Assembly (NCBI GenBank): GCA_020638795.1
Contig: JACKHW010000004.1
Span: forward strand, 434,001 to 498,000
DNA from: Planctomycetota bacterium
GTDB lineage: Bacteria > Planctomycetota > UBA1135 > GCA-002748355
Reading direction: 5' to 3'
DNA: 64,000 nucleotides
Positions 44,994-53,916 of this stretch are shown in pieces. Each line of letters opens with the position of its first letter. Within the stretch, counting starts at the first letter, position 1. A program made the position numbers and the translations under genes. Under the pieces are notes generated by a model. The model made no database searches. It saw nothing but the letters and a program-made list of their open reading frames with translations, and was not told where the DNA came from.

Positions 44994-46247
44994 CTACATC
45001 AGAAACCTCCCATTTCTCCCGCTTACGCCACCCCCACTGGCCATAAACTCTGATGGCAGAACGACTCCCGCTCTTACCCGCTCTTCACTCCGAGCCCGCC
45101 GCTGCCCCCATGCGCCCTCACGCGTGCTCCGAAGTTCGATGCTCTCGAACTCCCCGAAGACCTTTGAAGCCCAGGCCGCGGTCTCCGGGCTTTCGAGCCG
45201 GAGGATGGCCTTGTTGGAGCACATGCCGAGCATCTCGTTCGCAACATGCACGCCGTAGACCTCGCGAAGCCCTTCGATGTCCTGGAGCCCGAGGACGCAG
45301 CAAGCCCCCTTGGACCGGCCCCTTAGGAGCAGACTGGAAAGACCATCGAGCTTGCCTGCTTCGCGGACCTCATCGAGGAAGAGCCATGTTCGCCTTGCGC
45401 GGCAGTCGTCTTGCTGGAGCAGCAAGTCCGCGATACGCCGGAAGAGCACCTGGTTGAGTGCATCGAGAGGGGCACGCACCGACTCATCGCTTGCGAGCAC
45501 GAGCACGAAGTTGCCGTGGAGCCACGAACGAAGACTTCGCGCCTCCTTGCCTTGCCACGCTTCTGCAACCGGCTCCAAGTCGGCAAGACGCGCACGGAGC
45601 GTCATCAGCACGTTGCCGCCCGTGCGTTCGTCGGCGAAGTAGTTCTCTGCGAGTTCGCTCCCGGACATCGTCGCGTGCAGCAACGCTTCGATGCGCTTCC
45701 TGGACCGCGTTCCGAACACGAGGTCGTGGAGCCCCCAGGGATTCCCGAGCCGCTGGAGTGTCACGATGACTTCACTGAGCAAGTCCCTGGCCGCGAACGT
45801 GAAGAAACTATTCGCACCAGCTCGCTCTTCGGGCACGAGGATGCGTGCGAGTTGCCTGGCAGCCGCATGCGTATCGATGTCGGCCGCGATATCCCACGCA
45901 ACACCGTCTTCTGCAAACGGCTGGAAGGTCACCCAGGGAAGACCGAGCTCGTCGAGGAACGGCGGCGCCTCCCCCTTGGCGTCGTAGACGAGTGCCTGGC
46001 AGGCGTTCTCGCTCAGCACCTCACGCATCATGCGGCGCATCGCGAAGGTCTTCCCGGACCCCGTCGTTCCGAGGATGAGGAAGTGCGAAGTCTCGGCTTC
46101 AGACGGCACGACGCCCTTCCCCCACGAGACTCTCCCCTTCCCGCGCCTTCTTGGCGTTTCGAGCCTTCGGCCCCGCAGGATGCGAGCTCGTGGACGCGAC
46201 CAGAAGCCCACAAGGACCACGAGAGCGATGAGCGCGAACTCGAGCAT
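44994..46247 (-). CDS. TraD/VirD4-type coupling ATPase
   Basis: A 417-residue ATPase of the type IV coupling-protein class. An N-terminal membrane segment (LEFALIALVVLVGFW) is followed by Walker A GTTGSGKT (60-67) and Walker B WLFLDEVREAGKLD. The SWGKGVVPSEAETSHFLILG lead-in and the LRGRSKGACCVLGLQDIEGL block are typical of TraD/TraG-like proteins that recruit relaxase-DNA to a secretion channel. Single anchor and short length suggest a mobilization-type coupling protein. The ATG overlaps the relaxase stop by 1 nt. Confidence 0.88.
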   Translation of the reverse strand: MLEFALIALVVLVGFWSRPRARILRGRRLETPRRRGKGRVSWGKGVVPSEAETSHFLILGTTGSGKTFAMRRMMREVLSENACQALVYDAKGEAPPFLDELGLPWVTFQPFAEDGVAWDIAADIDTHAAARQLARILVPEERAGANSFFTFAARDLLSEVIVTLQRLGNPWGLHDLVFGTRSRKRIEALLHATMSGSELAENYFADERTGGNVLMTLRARLADLEPVAEAWQGKEARSLRSWLHGNFVLVLASDESVRAPLDALNQVLFRRIADLLLQQDDCRARRTWLFLDEVREAGKLDGLSSLLLRGRSKGACCVLGLQDIEGLREVYGVHVANEMLGMCSNKAILRLESPETAAWASKVFGEFESIELRSTREGAWGQRRARSEERVRAGVVLPSEFMASGGGVSGRNGRFLM

Positions 46248-48373
46248 CAGGCAAGCTCCTGTGCAAGGAAGAGCTGCGTATCGCGCGCCATCGACGGCTC
46301 GCAGTCTCCGCGCAGGTAGAAGCGCGTCTCGGCGCGAGCTCTCGTCGCCTGCACGTAGGTCATGGCTCTTCCCGATGCCGGTTCGCTGACATAGACAAAG
46401 CAACGCTCGACCGTCGCGCCTTGCGCGGCGTGCGTCGTGCCTGCGTAGGCAAGCTCGAGGTGTGGATAGCGTTGCAACTCGACGTCGACGTAACGCTCAC
46501 CCACCTGCACCGTGAGGCTTCGCGTCTCGTTCGAAAGTCCAATCACGGTGCCAACTTCCCCGTTCAGGACGTCGGGACGATTCTTTCGAAAGCGAACGCG
46601 GTCGCCCACAAAGAAGAGCGCATCGTCCTCGGTCGCAACCGCCTCATGGCGCTCCAAGTCGCCGCGTCGATAGCGCTCCTCTTGCAGCAACGCGTTCAGG
46701 ACGTTCACTTCTTCACGCGTGCTCGCAAGCACCAAGGCATCGCTGTCGGTCGCTTCGCGTGCGATGCGTTTCAAGAGCGGCAACGCCTGCTTGCTCCGCA
46801 CGACAAGCCCTCGCTGCTCGTAGGCATGAAGCGCGCGCTCGACGTCGCCGAAGGCAAAGTCTCGCGCCGCGTCGCGAGCCCACGGTTCTCGTTGGCGCTC
46901 AATATGGGCCATCCTCGCTGCACCGCAGCGCTCCAAGAGCACCGGGAACGGGTTCCCCGCCTCAATCGCCGAGAGTTGCCGTTCGTCCCCTACCAGCACG
47001 AGCTTGGCGTGCGTCTTCTCGACCGCGAGCATCAGTTCATGGAGAAGCCTCGTGCCGAGCATCGAGGCTTCGTCGACGACCAGCACCGACTTTGGATGGA
47101 GCTGCAAGCGACCTGCACGCAGGTCGTGGAGCGTCTTGTGAACACTCTGGCTTGGAATGCCAGAGCCGAGCTCGAGGTTGCGGGCGGCTTGCGCCGCGAG
47201 TGCCGCGCCGTGCACGTCGAACGAGGCAAGCGCACGGTTCGCTTCTCGAAGAAGCGTTGTTTTGCCGGTTCCGGCGAGGCCCGAGACGAGCGTCAGCGCA
47301 CGCGGCTTCAGCACGTGCGCGAGCGCATCTTGTTGCTCTGCGGAGAGGCTTGCTTGCGGCCGTGGCTCTGCACTCGCGACACATCGAAAGGTCAGGAGCG
47401 ATGCGCAGCGAAGCAGCTCGTCCTCGAGTGCGAGCATCGACTTCGTCGTGAACTGCACCTCGCCTCGAAGCACCCGCAGGTGCACGAGCCTGGCTTCGTT
47501 TGCGACCCGGCGCAGCTCGGCAATTGGCGCCACACCTGCGTCTTCGGCGAGGGCACGGAGCACGTCCCGCCGCGGGTAGTGGCACTTCGTTTCTTCGACC
47601 GTGCGAATCGCTTTGAGGGCATCGAGCTGCACAGTCCTGTGCACCTGCCGTGGAATGCGAAACGGGAACCTCTCTCCTTCCTGCTGCCACGCAGCAAGGA
47701 GTGCAGCACGGTGCACTTCGACTTTCTTGCTTCGGGTTTCGAGCGCAACTTGGGCTGCGAGCTTGGCCGAGTGTGCACCGTAGTGCTGAAGGCGCTCTTC
47801 GATGCGTCGCCGACGTTTCGAGAACGTCGCGATGAGCCGCTCGTCGACTCCGGCGACTTCGACAAAGCCCTTCCGCCACACCGGAACGAGCTGAAGACGC
47901 GTTGCGAGAAGATGTAGGAGTTCGGCGCGATAGAGCGCACCTGCCGTCATCTTCTGCCAGAAGAGATGGCGGGCATCGAGGGTTCGCCAGGTGTCATCCG
48001 AACCGAGGCACACGTTGAGGATGACGGCGTGCGTGTGGAGCTGCGGGTCGGGCGTCTGTCCGCGTTCGCTTCGCGCAGAGCAGTGCTCGAAGAGCGCTGC
48101 CACCATGCGGCCACGGATGAGCACGGTGCCGCCTGCACCGCGGCGCGAGAAGCATGCTTCCTCTTCGAGGTAGGCAAGCGTCGCTTTGACTGCATCGCGG
48201 TGCGCCTTGCTGATGGCGCGGCGCTCACGTCTTGAGCACTGTGACCACAGCACCGAGACGGACTTCGGTGCCGAGAACGTGAGGTCAAATCCTGCACGCC
48301 TTCGCGGGTGCTTGGAATTTCGGGTCAGAGCCTTCCCGTGGTGAAGACCCGCGGCAAGAGCAGCGAACGGCGC
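46247..48373 (-). pseudogene. MobF/TrwC-type relaxase-helicase, 5' truncated
   Basis: The frame encodes the C-terminal part of a TrwC-like relaxase-helicase. The first recognisable block, LAAGLHHGKALTRN and AGFDLTFSAPKSVSVLWS (48230-48360), is the relaxase TFSAPKSVS motif. HTHAVILNV (the metal-binding His block) and the RecD-like helicase motifs follow: GLAGTGKTT, VVDEASMLG and THAAQGATVE. In frame upstream of 48373 there is a TGA and no ATG, GTG or TTG before 48253, so the N-terminal ~90 residues with the catalytic tyrosines are missing. If translated at all, it would start at GTG 48253, inside the relaxase domain (668 residues). Confidence 0.85.
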
Positions 48374-48608
48374 TCAGCATCGAGAGTTCGGTGAGGAGCT
48401 TCCGATACCGCCTCACGCCCGTGATGTGCACGCCGAAGACTTCGGCGACCCACGAGCACTTGCAGCGGCCCCAGAACTCCACGTCTTCATCCCGGCAGTA
48501 GAGCAGGCGCAGCGCATCGCCGATGACGACCGCCGTGAGCACTCTCTCGCCAATCCTCGCACGTCGCGTGGCGCGGCAGAGGCAACGTGCGACGCTGGCG
48601 ACGATCAA
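48285..48608 (-). pseudogene. HTH-type replication/regulatory gene fragment
   Basis: Frame with a plausible coding part up to about 48375: ERVLTAVVIGDALRLLYCRDEDVEFWGRCK and then VAEVFGVHITGVRRYRKLLTELSML, which has the spacing of a helix-turn-helix. The last ~30 codons (AVRCSCRGSSPREG onward) are the relaxase coding sequence read out of frame, so the gene's 3' end has been lost at about 48375, the same place where the relaxase frame starts. The TTG start at 48608 is uncertain. This is best explained by one deletion that joined the two gene remnants. Confidence 0.45.
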
Positions 48609-48667
48609 GAGGCGGCCTTGCCATGGATTAGATCACTTGCTCCTCACGACGCCGAATCGCCTTCGGC

Positions 48668-49279
48668 TTACTGCACGTGACACCCCACGATGTGATCGTC
48701 CACGATCCCCATCGACTGCAGAAACGCGTAGATCGTCGTCGGGCCGACGAAGCGGAAACCGCGCTTCGCGAGGGTCTTGGCGCACGCTTTCGCGGCGTCG
48801 CTCGTCGTGCGTGATCGCGCTTCGTCGCCATCGACCGGCCGGGTATGGGACGCTGGTGCGAAGCTCCAGAAGAACGTATCGAGGGAGCCGTGCTCGCGAA
48901 TCAGATCGAGTGCGCGCGCCGCGTTGCCGATCGTGGCTTCGATCTTGCCGCGGTGACGCACGATGCTCGCGTCGGCGAGCAGCTTCAGGATGCGCTTCTC
49001 CCCGAACCGCGCGACGCGCTCGATCTCGAAGTCGTCGAACGCGCGCCGGAACGCATCGCGCTTGCGCAGGATCGTGATCCACGACAAGCCGGCCTGGAAG
49101 CCTTCGAGGCAGAGCTTCTCGAAGAGGCGCCGGTCGTCGTGCACCGGCCTCCCCCATTCGTCGTCGTGGTAGGCCTGATACAGCGGATCGTCGCCACACC
49201 ACGCGCAGCGCACCAGCCCGTCGGCTCCGCGGTGGAGCCCGGGGACCAAATCCCGCTTTTTCTCGTGCTCGGGCTTCAC
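48668..49279 (-). CDS. tag: DNA-3-methyladenine glycosylase I
   Basis: A 203-residue Tag, which excises 3-methyladenine. Family blocks are CAWCGDDPLYQAYHDDEWGRP with the zinc ligands, GLSWITILRKRDAFRRAF, NAARAL and the C-terminal FVGPTTIYAFLQSMGIVDDH followed by IVGCHV, with the last zinc ligands Cys and His. The start is GTG with GAGAGG upstream. It marks the return of core genes at the right end of the island. Confidence 0.96.
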   Translation of the reverse strand: MKPEHEKKRDLVPGLHRGADGLVRCAWCGDDPLYQAYHDDEWGRPVHDDRRLFEKLCLEGFQAGLSWITILRKRDAFRRAFDDFEIERVARFGEKRILKLLADASIVRHRGKIEATIGNAARALDLIREHGSLDTFFWSFAPASHTRPVDGDEARSRTTSDAAKACAKTLAKRGFRFVGPTTIYAFLQSMGIVDDHIVGCHVQ

Positions 49280-49460
49280 GGTCGTCGATCCCTCTCGTAG
49301 CCCTTGCGAGCAGTGTTTCCGATGCGCCCCTCGGCTTGCCCCTCGTTCATGAGTCTTTGGCCGGGAAGGCCTCAGGTACTATGATCCCCGCGACGATCCT
49401 GCGCGATCTTCCGCCGATCCCCCCGATCGAGCCTGACCAATCATCGACCGGAACGAGTCC

Positions 49461-52193
49461 ATGTCCACCGTGGAAAGCCCTGAGCACCAAGCCAAGTCCC
49501 TAGGCCAGAAGAACCGCCTGACACCATCCCAGCCCGGCGGCGACCTGGACCCGACCGAGACCCACGAGTGGGTCGAGTCGTTCGACGCGGTGTTCGAAGC
49601 GCAGGGCGCCGAGCGCGCGCGCTTCTTGCTCGAGAAGCTCATCGACGTCGCGCGCTCTCGCCGCGCCTTGCCAACCGGCCGCCTGATCAGCGACTTCGTC
49701 AACACGATCCACGTGCGGGATGAGCCGGAGTACCCCGGCAACCTCGAGATGGAACGTCGCATCCGGCGCATCGTGCGTTGGAACGCGGCGGCGATGGTCA
49801 CGCGGGGGAACAAGCGATTCTCCGGACTCGGTGGGCACCTCTCGACGTACGCATCGGCAGCGTCGCTCTACGAAGTAGGGTTCAACCACTTCTTTCGCGG
49901 TCCCGATGCGCCCGGCGGTGGCGATCAGATCTTCTATCAGGGACACGCCGCGCCGGGGATCTACGCACGCAGCTTCCTCGAAGGTCGCATCGACGAAGCG
50001 ACGCTCGATCGCTTCCGTCGCGAGAGTGGCACCGAGAAGGGACTGTCCTCGTACCCCCACCCGCGGTTGATGCCCGAGTACTGGCGCTTCCCGACGGTGT
50101 CGATGGGGCTCGGTCCGATCGCCGCGATCTACCAAGCGCGCTTCAATCGCTACCTGCACGCACGCGGCCTCGCCGACACGTCGCAGCAACGCGTGTGGGC
50201 CTTCCTCGGAGACGGTGAGACCGACGAACCCGAGTCGCTCGGTTCGCTGTCGATCGCTGCACGCGAAGGGCTCGACAACTTGACGTTCGTCGTCAACTGC
50301 AACCTGCAACGCCTCGACGGCCCCGTGCGCGGCAACGGCAAGATCATCCAAGAACTCGAGGGCGTCTTCCGCGGCAACGGCTGGAACGTCATCAAGGTCC
50401 TGTGGGGCCACGGTTGGGACGATCTGCTCGCGCGAGATACGGAGGGCGTGTTGCGGGACACGTTCAACAACGTCGTCGACGGTCATTGGCAGAAGTTCCC
50501 GACGCTCGACGGCGCGGGGATCCGTCAGGAGTTCTTCGAACTCGAACCGCGACTGCACGACCTCGTCGCGCATCTTTCCGACGAACAGTTGCGCAAGCTG
50601 CGTCGTGGCGGTCACGACATGAAGAAGATCTTCGCTGGATATGACGCCGCGGTGAAGACGAAGGGCGTGCCGACCGTCATCCTCGCGCACACGGTCAAGG
50701 GCTGGACCCTCGGCGAGTCCTTCGAAGCCAAGAACGTCACGCATCAGATGAAGAAGATGGAGCTCGCCGAGTTGCGCGCGTTCCGCGATCGCCTCGATCT
50801 TCCGATCTCGGATGCACTGCTTCCCGAAGCGCCGTACTACCACCCGGGTCCGCAGAGCGAAGAAGTCCGGTACTTGATGGATCGCCGTCACGCCCTCGGT
50901 GGCAGCATGCCGTGGCGACGGACCAAGACGACCTTCGATCTCGCGGCACCCCCGGCGACGCTCTACGAGGAGTTCTCGTCGGGCACCAAGGCCGGCACCG
51001 AAGTCTCGACGACGATCGCGTTCGTTCGCCTGTTGACGAAGCTCATCAAGGACGAGAAGTTCGGCAAGCACGTCGTGCCGATCATTCCCGACGAGGCACG
51101 CACGTTCGGCATGGACCCGCTCTTCCGACAGGTGGGGATCTACGCATCCAAGGGGCAGCTCTACGAACCGATCGACAAGCGGCTGCTGCTCTACTACCGC
51201 GAGACCGAAGACGGTCAGGTGCTCGAAGAAGGGATCACCGAAGCCGGCTCGATGGCGTCGTTCACGGCCGCGGGCACGAGCTACTCGAGTCACAATGTGC
51301 CGATGGTGCCGTTCTACACCTTCTATTCGATGTTCGGCTTCCAGCGCACGGCGGACCAGATCTGGGCGTTCGCGGATGCGCGCGGGCGCGGCTTCTTGCT
51401 CGGCGCAACGGCAGGTCGCACGACGTTGGCAGGCGAAGGCTTGCAGCACTGCGACGGTCACAGCCAGTTGCTCGCCTCGACGGTGCCCAACTGCATGTGC
51501 TACGACCCCGCGTACGCCTACGAGATCGCGACGATCATCGAGAAGGGCCTGAAGCGCATGGTCGACGACCAAGAGGACGTCTTCTATTACGTCACCTTGC
51601 AGAACGAGAACTACGAGATGCCGGCGATGCCCCACGGCGTGAAGGAAGGCATCCTGCGGGGCATGTATCGCCTCTCGCTCGGTGGGAAGCACAAGTCACG
51701 CGTGCAGCTCTTCGGCTCGGGTTCGATCCTGCGCGAAGTGATCCGCGCCGCCGAAATCCTGGCCAAGGACTTCGACGTCGGCGCCGACATCTGGAGCGTG
51801 ACGAGTTATCAGCAACTGCGTCGAGACGCGCTCGCTTGTGAACGCTGGAATCGCCTGAATCCTACGGCGACGCCGCGCGCGCCCTACGTCGAGACTCTGC
51901 TCGGCGGAATCGACGGACCGTTCGTCGCTGCGAGCGACTGGATGCGCAGCGTGCCAGAGATGATCACGCGTTGGATCCCAGGAACCTTCGTTCCTCTCGG
52001 AACGGATGGGTTCGGACATAGTGACACGCGCGAGGCGCTACGCGAGCACTTCGAAGTCAATGCCGCATCGATCGCGCATGCCGCACTCTTCGGCCTCGCA
52101 CGGGATGGCAAACTCCCGGCCAAGACCGTCGCTGCGGCGGCGAAGAAGCTCGGCATCGACAAGGACAAGCGCGACCCGACCGACTTCGCGTGA
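49461..52193 (+). CDS. aceE: Pyruvate dehydrogenase E1, homodimeric
   Basis: A 910-residue single-chain E1 of the pyruvate dehydrogenase complex, which decarboxylates pyruvate with thiamine diphosphate and acetylates E2. The ThDP motif is GDGETDEPESLGSLSIA (about 250-266) ending with the usual NCNLQRLDGPVRGNGKI block; YFHRG-like SHPHPRLMPEYWRFPTVSMGLGP-type substrate block is also visible as YPHPRLMPEYWRFP. The C-terminal transketolase part has GVGETDPYT-like end replaced by GTDGFGHSDTREALREHF. E2 (aceF) and E3 are not next to it. The ATG is preceded by a weak GGAACGAG. Confidence 0.95.
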   Translation: MSTVESPEHQAKSLGQKNRLTPSQPGGDLDPTETHEWVESFDAVFEAQGAERARFLLEKLIDVARSRRALPTGRLISDFVNTIHVRDEPEYPGNLEMERRIRRIVRWNAAAMVTRGNKRFSGLGGHLSTYASAASLYEVGFNHFFRGPDAPGGGDQIFYQGHAAPGIYARSFLEGRIDEATLDRFRRESGTEKGLSSYPHPRLMPEYWRFPTVSMGLGPIAAIYQARFNRYLHARGLADTSQQRVWAFLGDGETDEPESLGSLSIAAREGLDNLTFVVNCNLQRLDGPVRGNGKIIQELEGVFRGNGWNVIKVLWGHGWDDLLARDTEGVLRDTFNNVVDGHWQKFPTLDGAGIRQEFFELEPRLHDLVAHLSDEQLRKLRRGGHDMKKIFAGYDAAVKTKGVPTVILAHTVKGWTLGESFEAKNVTHQMKKMELAELRAFRDRLDLPISDALLPEAPYYHPGPQSEEVRYLMDRRHALGGSMPWRRTKTTFDLAAPPATLYEEFSSGTKAGTEVSTTIAFVRLLTKLIKDEKFGKHVVPIIPDEARTFGMDPLFRQVGIYASKGQLYEPIDKRLLLYYRETEDGQVLEEGITEAGSMASFTAAGTSYSSHNVPMVPFYTFYSMFGFQRTADQIWAFADARGRGFLLGATAGRTTLAGEGLQHCDGHSQLLASTVPNCMCYDPAYAYEIATIIEKGLKRMVDDQEDVFYYVTLQNENYEMPAMPHGVKEGILRGMYRLSLGGKHKSRVQLFGSGSILREVIRAAEILAKDFDVGADIWSVTSYQQLRRDALACERWNRLNPTATPRAPYVETLLGGIDGPFVAASDWMRSVPEMITRWIPGTFVPLGTDGFGHSDTREALREHFEVNAASIAHAALFGLARDGKLPAKTVAAAAKKLGIDKDKRDPTDFA

Positions 52194-52230
52194 TGCGACC
52201 GGTGGGCGTCAGCGCACCACCGCAACTCGC

Positions 52231-53916
52231 TCAGCCGCGATCGACCGCTTGCTTGAGAGCCGCGAAGTCGACTTGCAGCAGGTGCCCGTGATCGCTCGTG
52301 ACGAGCAGCACGGCGTCTTCCCAGCCAACCGTCTTGACGATCCAGTCGCGCAGCAGGCAGAAGGCTTGCTCTGCGGACTCGATCTCGCCGATCGCGTTGT
52401 CGAGGTTGTTCGCATGCAGGCCCCAATCGACGAGACCTGCCTCGACGAACAAGAGGGCTGGGCGTTCGGGCTCGGCATCGATGACTTGGATCGCTGCGAG
52501 CGTCATCGCCTGCAAGGTCGGCATGCGCATCAGTGTGCCTTCGTCGTATGTCTCGCCCGGCGCCGGGAGACCGACTGCTGACAGCTCGAGCGTCGGGTCG
52601 TACTTCGAATCGGCGGTGCGATAGGGCGCGTGGTCGAGGGCCTGATCGCCAAAGAATCCGAAGAGCCGTGACCTCTTCGTAATTCCTCTCTCTCGCGCGG
52701 CGACGACGCGATGGGCAGCGCGAACGAGTTCGGCAACCGGATCCCTGGAAGCACTCGTGACGACCTCGTACGTGCCGTCGCGTTGGACACGGGCGAGGTC
52801 GGCATCCGTCAGATACCGAGTCTTGTCCGAACGCACGAACCCGTAACCGTACCCGAGCACGACGTCGATGCCTGGGTAGGCACTGAGCCCGAGCATCTGT
52901 CGCCCGATCTCTTCGTACTGACCACGATCGGGCACTGACGCATAGAAGCTGCCCGGGGACGCATGCCCGAACGGCACGTCCGTCACCGTCGCGACGAGAT
53001 ATCCGCGCTGTTGCAAGACACGACCGAGGGGTTCGATCGGATTGCCTGCTCGATCCATGCCGATGCGACCGTTGAGCGTCTTCCGCCCGGTCGAGATCGA
53101 CGTCGCAGAACTCGCGGAATCCGTGACCGCGTGCGCGGTCTTCGAGTCGAACCCGACCTTCATATTGCCGGCGAGATACGTTGCGTCTTGCGGCGACCAC
53201 GGGAAGACGCCACCGAGCGCGATGTCGAAACCGGGAGCGATCCCTTGCCCGAGCGGGGACGTGATCACACTCGCGATCGATCGCAGCGGATGCGACGACG
53301 AGTGATCGGGTGGGACGTATTGGAAGAACTCGAGCCCATGGGCATAACCCTGCGGATCAAATGCGCGCTTCGTGGCGATCGCCGCAGCGGCGTACGCATT
53401 CCAATCCGCGCCATCCATGAGCAGCACGACGATGCGCTTGGCGCCGGCATCGGCGGCATTCAGCAACAGCGAGTGCAACTGCGTCTGATCCCCGTACACC
53501 TGTGCAGGATCCACCGTACGAGGTGGTGTCGCGCCGAAGATCCCGGCGAGCTTCTGCGCGTCACGGTACGGACTGTTCTTGCCGGAAATCGTGTCCAGAC
53601 TGGCCTTCGCCCCGAAGAGGATCGCCGGCACCGGTCGATTGGAATGCGTCTGATGCGTGCTGAATCGACCGGACAATCCATGCCATCCGAAGGTGTAGAC
53701 GCGCTGCTCGTCGACGTCGAAGTTTCGCACCGACTTCTCTTGGATCGCGCGTAGCACGTCGCCCTTGGTCGTGGGCGCTTCGTTGCCCGCCTGTGCGCAC
53801 GCAGGTGTCGGCGCGAGCAGCAACGCGGTCGAGAGGGCGATGCACGATCGCGCGGGACGCAGCCCCACGACTCGACGACGCAAGGCATCCACGAAGCTCA
53901 CCGAATCATCGATCAC
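52231..53916 (-). CDS. Alkaline phosphatase family protein
   Basis: A 561-residue exported alkaline phosphatase. The nucleophilic Ser is in VTDSASSATSISTG (about residue 264), following the VLLMDGADWN metal site and before LFVEAGLVDWGLHAN and LLVTSDHGHLL, all PhoA-type metal-ligand blocks. A signal peptide (SCIALSTALLLAPTPACA) shows it acts outside the cytoplasm. The start is a GTG at 53916 rather than an upstream ATG, because a perfect AGGAGG lies 6 nt before it. It overlaps the peptidase gene's 3' end by 11 nt. Confidence 0.9.
   Translation of the reverse strand: MIDDSVSFVDALRRRVVGLRPARSCIALSTALLLAPTPACAQAGNEAPTTKGDVLRAIQEKSVRNFDVDEQRVYTFGWHGLSGRFSTHQTHSNRPVPAILFGAKASLDTISGKNSPYRDAQKLAGIFGATPPRTVDPAQVYGDQTQLHSLLLNAADAGAKRIVVLLMDGADWNAYAAAAIATKRAFDPQGYAHGLEFFQYVPPDHSSSHPLRSIASVITSPLGQGIAPGFDIALGGVFPWSPQDATYLAGNMKVGFDSKTAHAVTDSASSATSISTGRKTLNGRIGMDRAGNPIEPLGRVLQQRGYLVATVTDVPFGHASPGSFYASVPDRGQYEEIGRQMLGLSAYPGIDVVLGYGYGFVRSDKTRYLTDADLARVQRDGTYEVVTSASRDPVAELVRAAHRVVAARERGITKRSRLFGFFGDQALDHAPYRTADSKYDPTLELSAVGLPAPGETYDEGTLMRMPTLQAMTLAAIQVIDAEPERPALLFVEAGLVDWGLHANNLDNAIGEIESAEQAFCLLRDWIVKTVGWEDAVLLVTSDHGHLLQVDFAALKQAVDRG

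Larger units (their letters stand above)
40441..48640. mobile_element. Integrative mobilizable element (degenerate)
   Basis: The island holds, in order, a small coiled-coil gene and a tyrosine recombinase (plus strand), a truncated reading frame, a group of minus-strand genes for small secreted proteins with lower GC than the flanks, a TraD/VirD4-like coupling ATPase, a MobF-type relaxase lacking its 5' end and an HTH-like fragment. There is no T4SS channel, so it would be mobilizable rather than self-transmissible. Ends are given by the last and first core genes (MATE gene and tag); I could not find direct repeats or a tRNA at either edge, so the exact boundaries are uncertain. Confidence 0.7.

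Noticed and set aside
48253..48255. GTG as the natural start of the relaxase
   Set aside because: The relaxase motif TFSAPKSVS and the block before it are conserved upstream of this codon, so the natural start was elsewhere and is lost.
49500..51692. A long open frame (~730 codons) antisense to aceE
   Set aside because: It mirrors the codon periodicity of aceE, a certain gene, and its Arg/Val/Asp-rich translation has no domain; typical of high-GC antisense frames.
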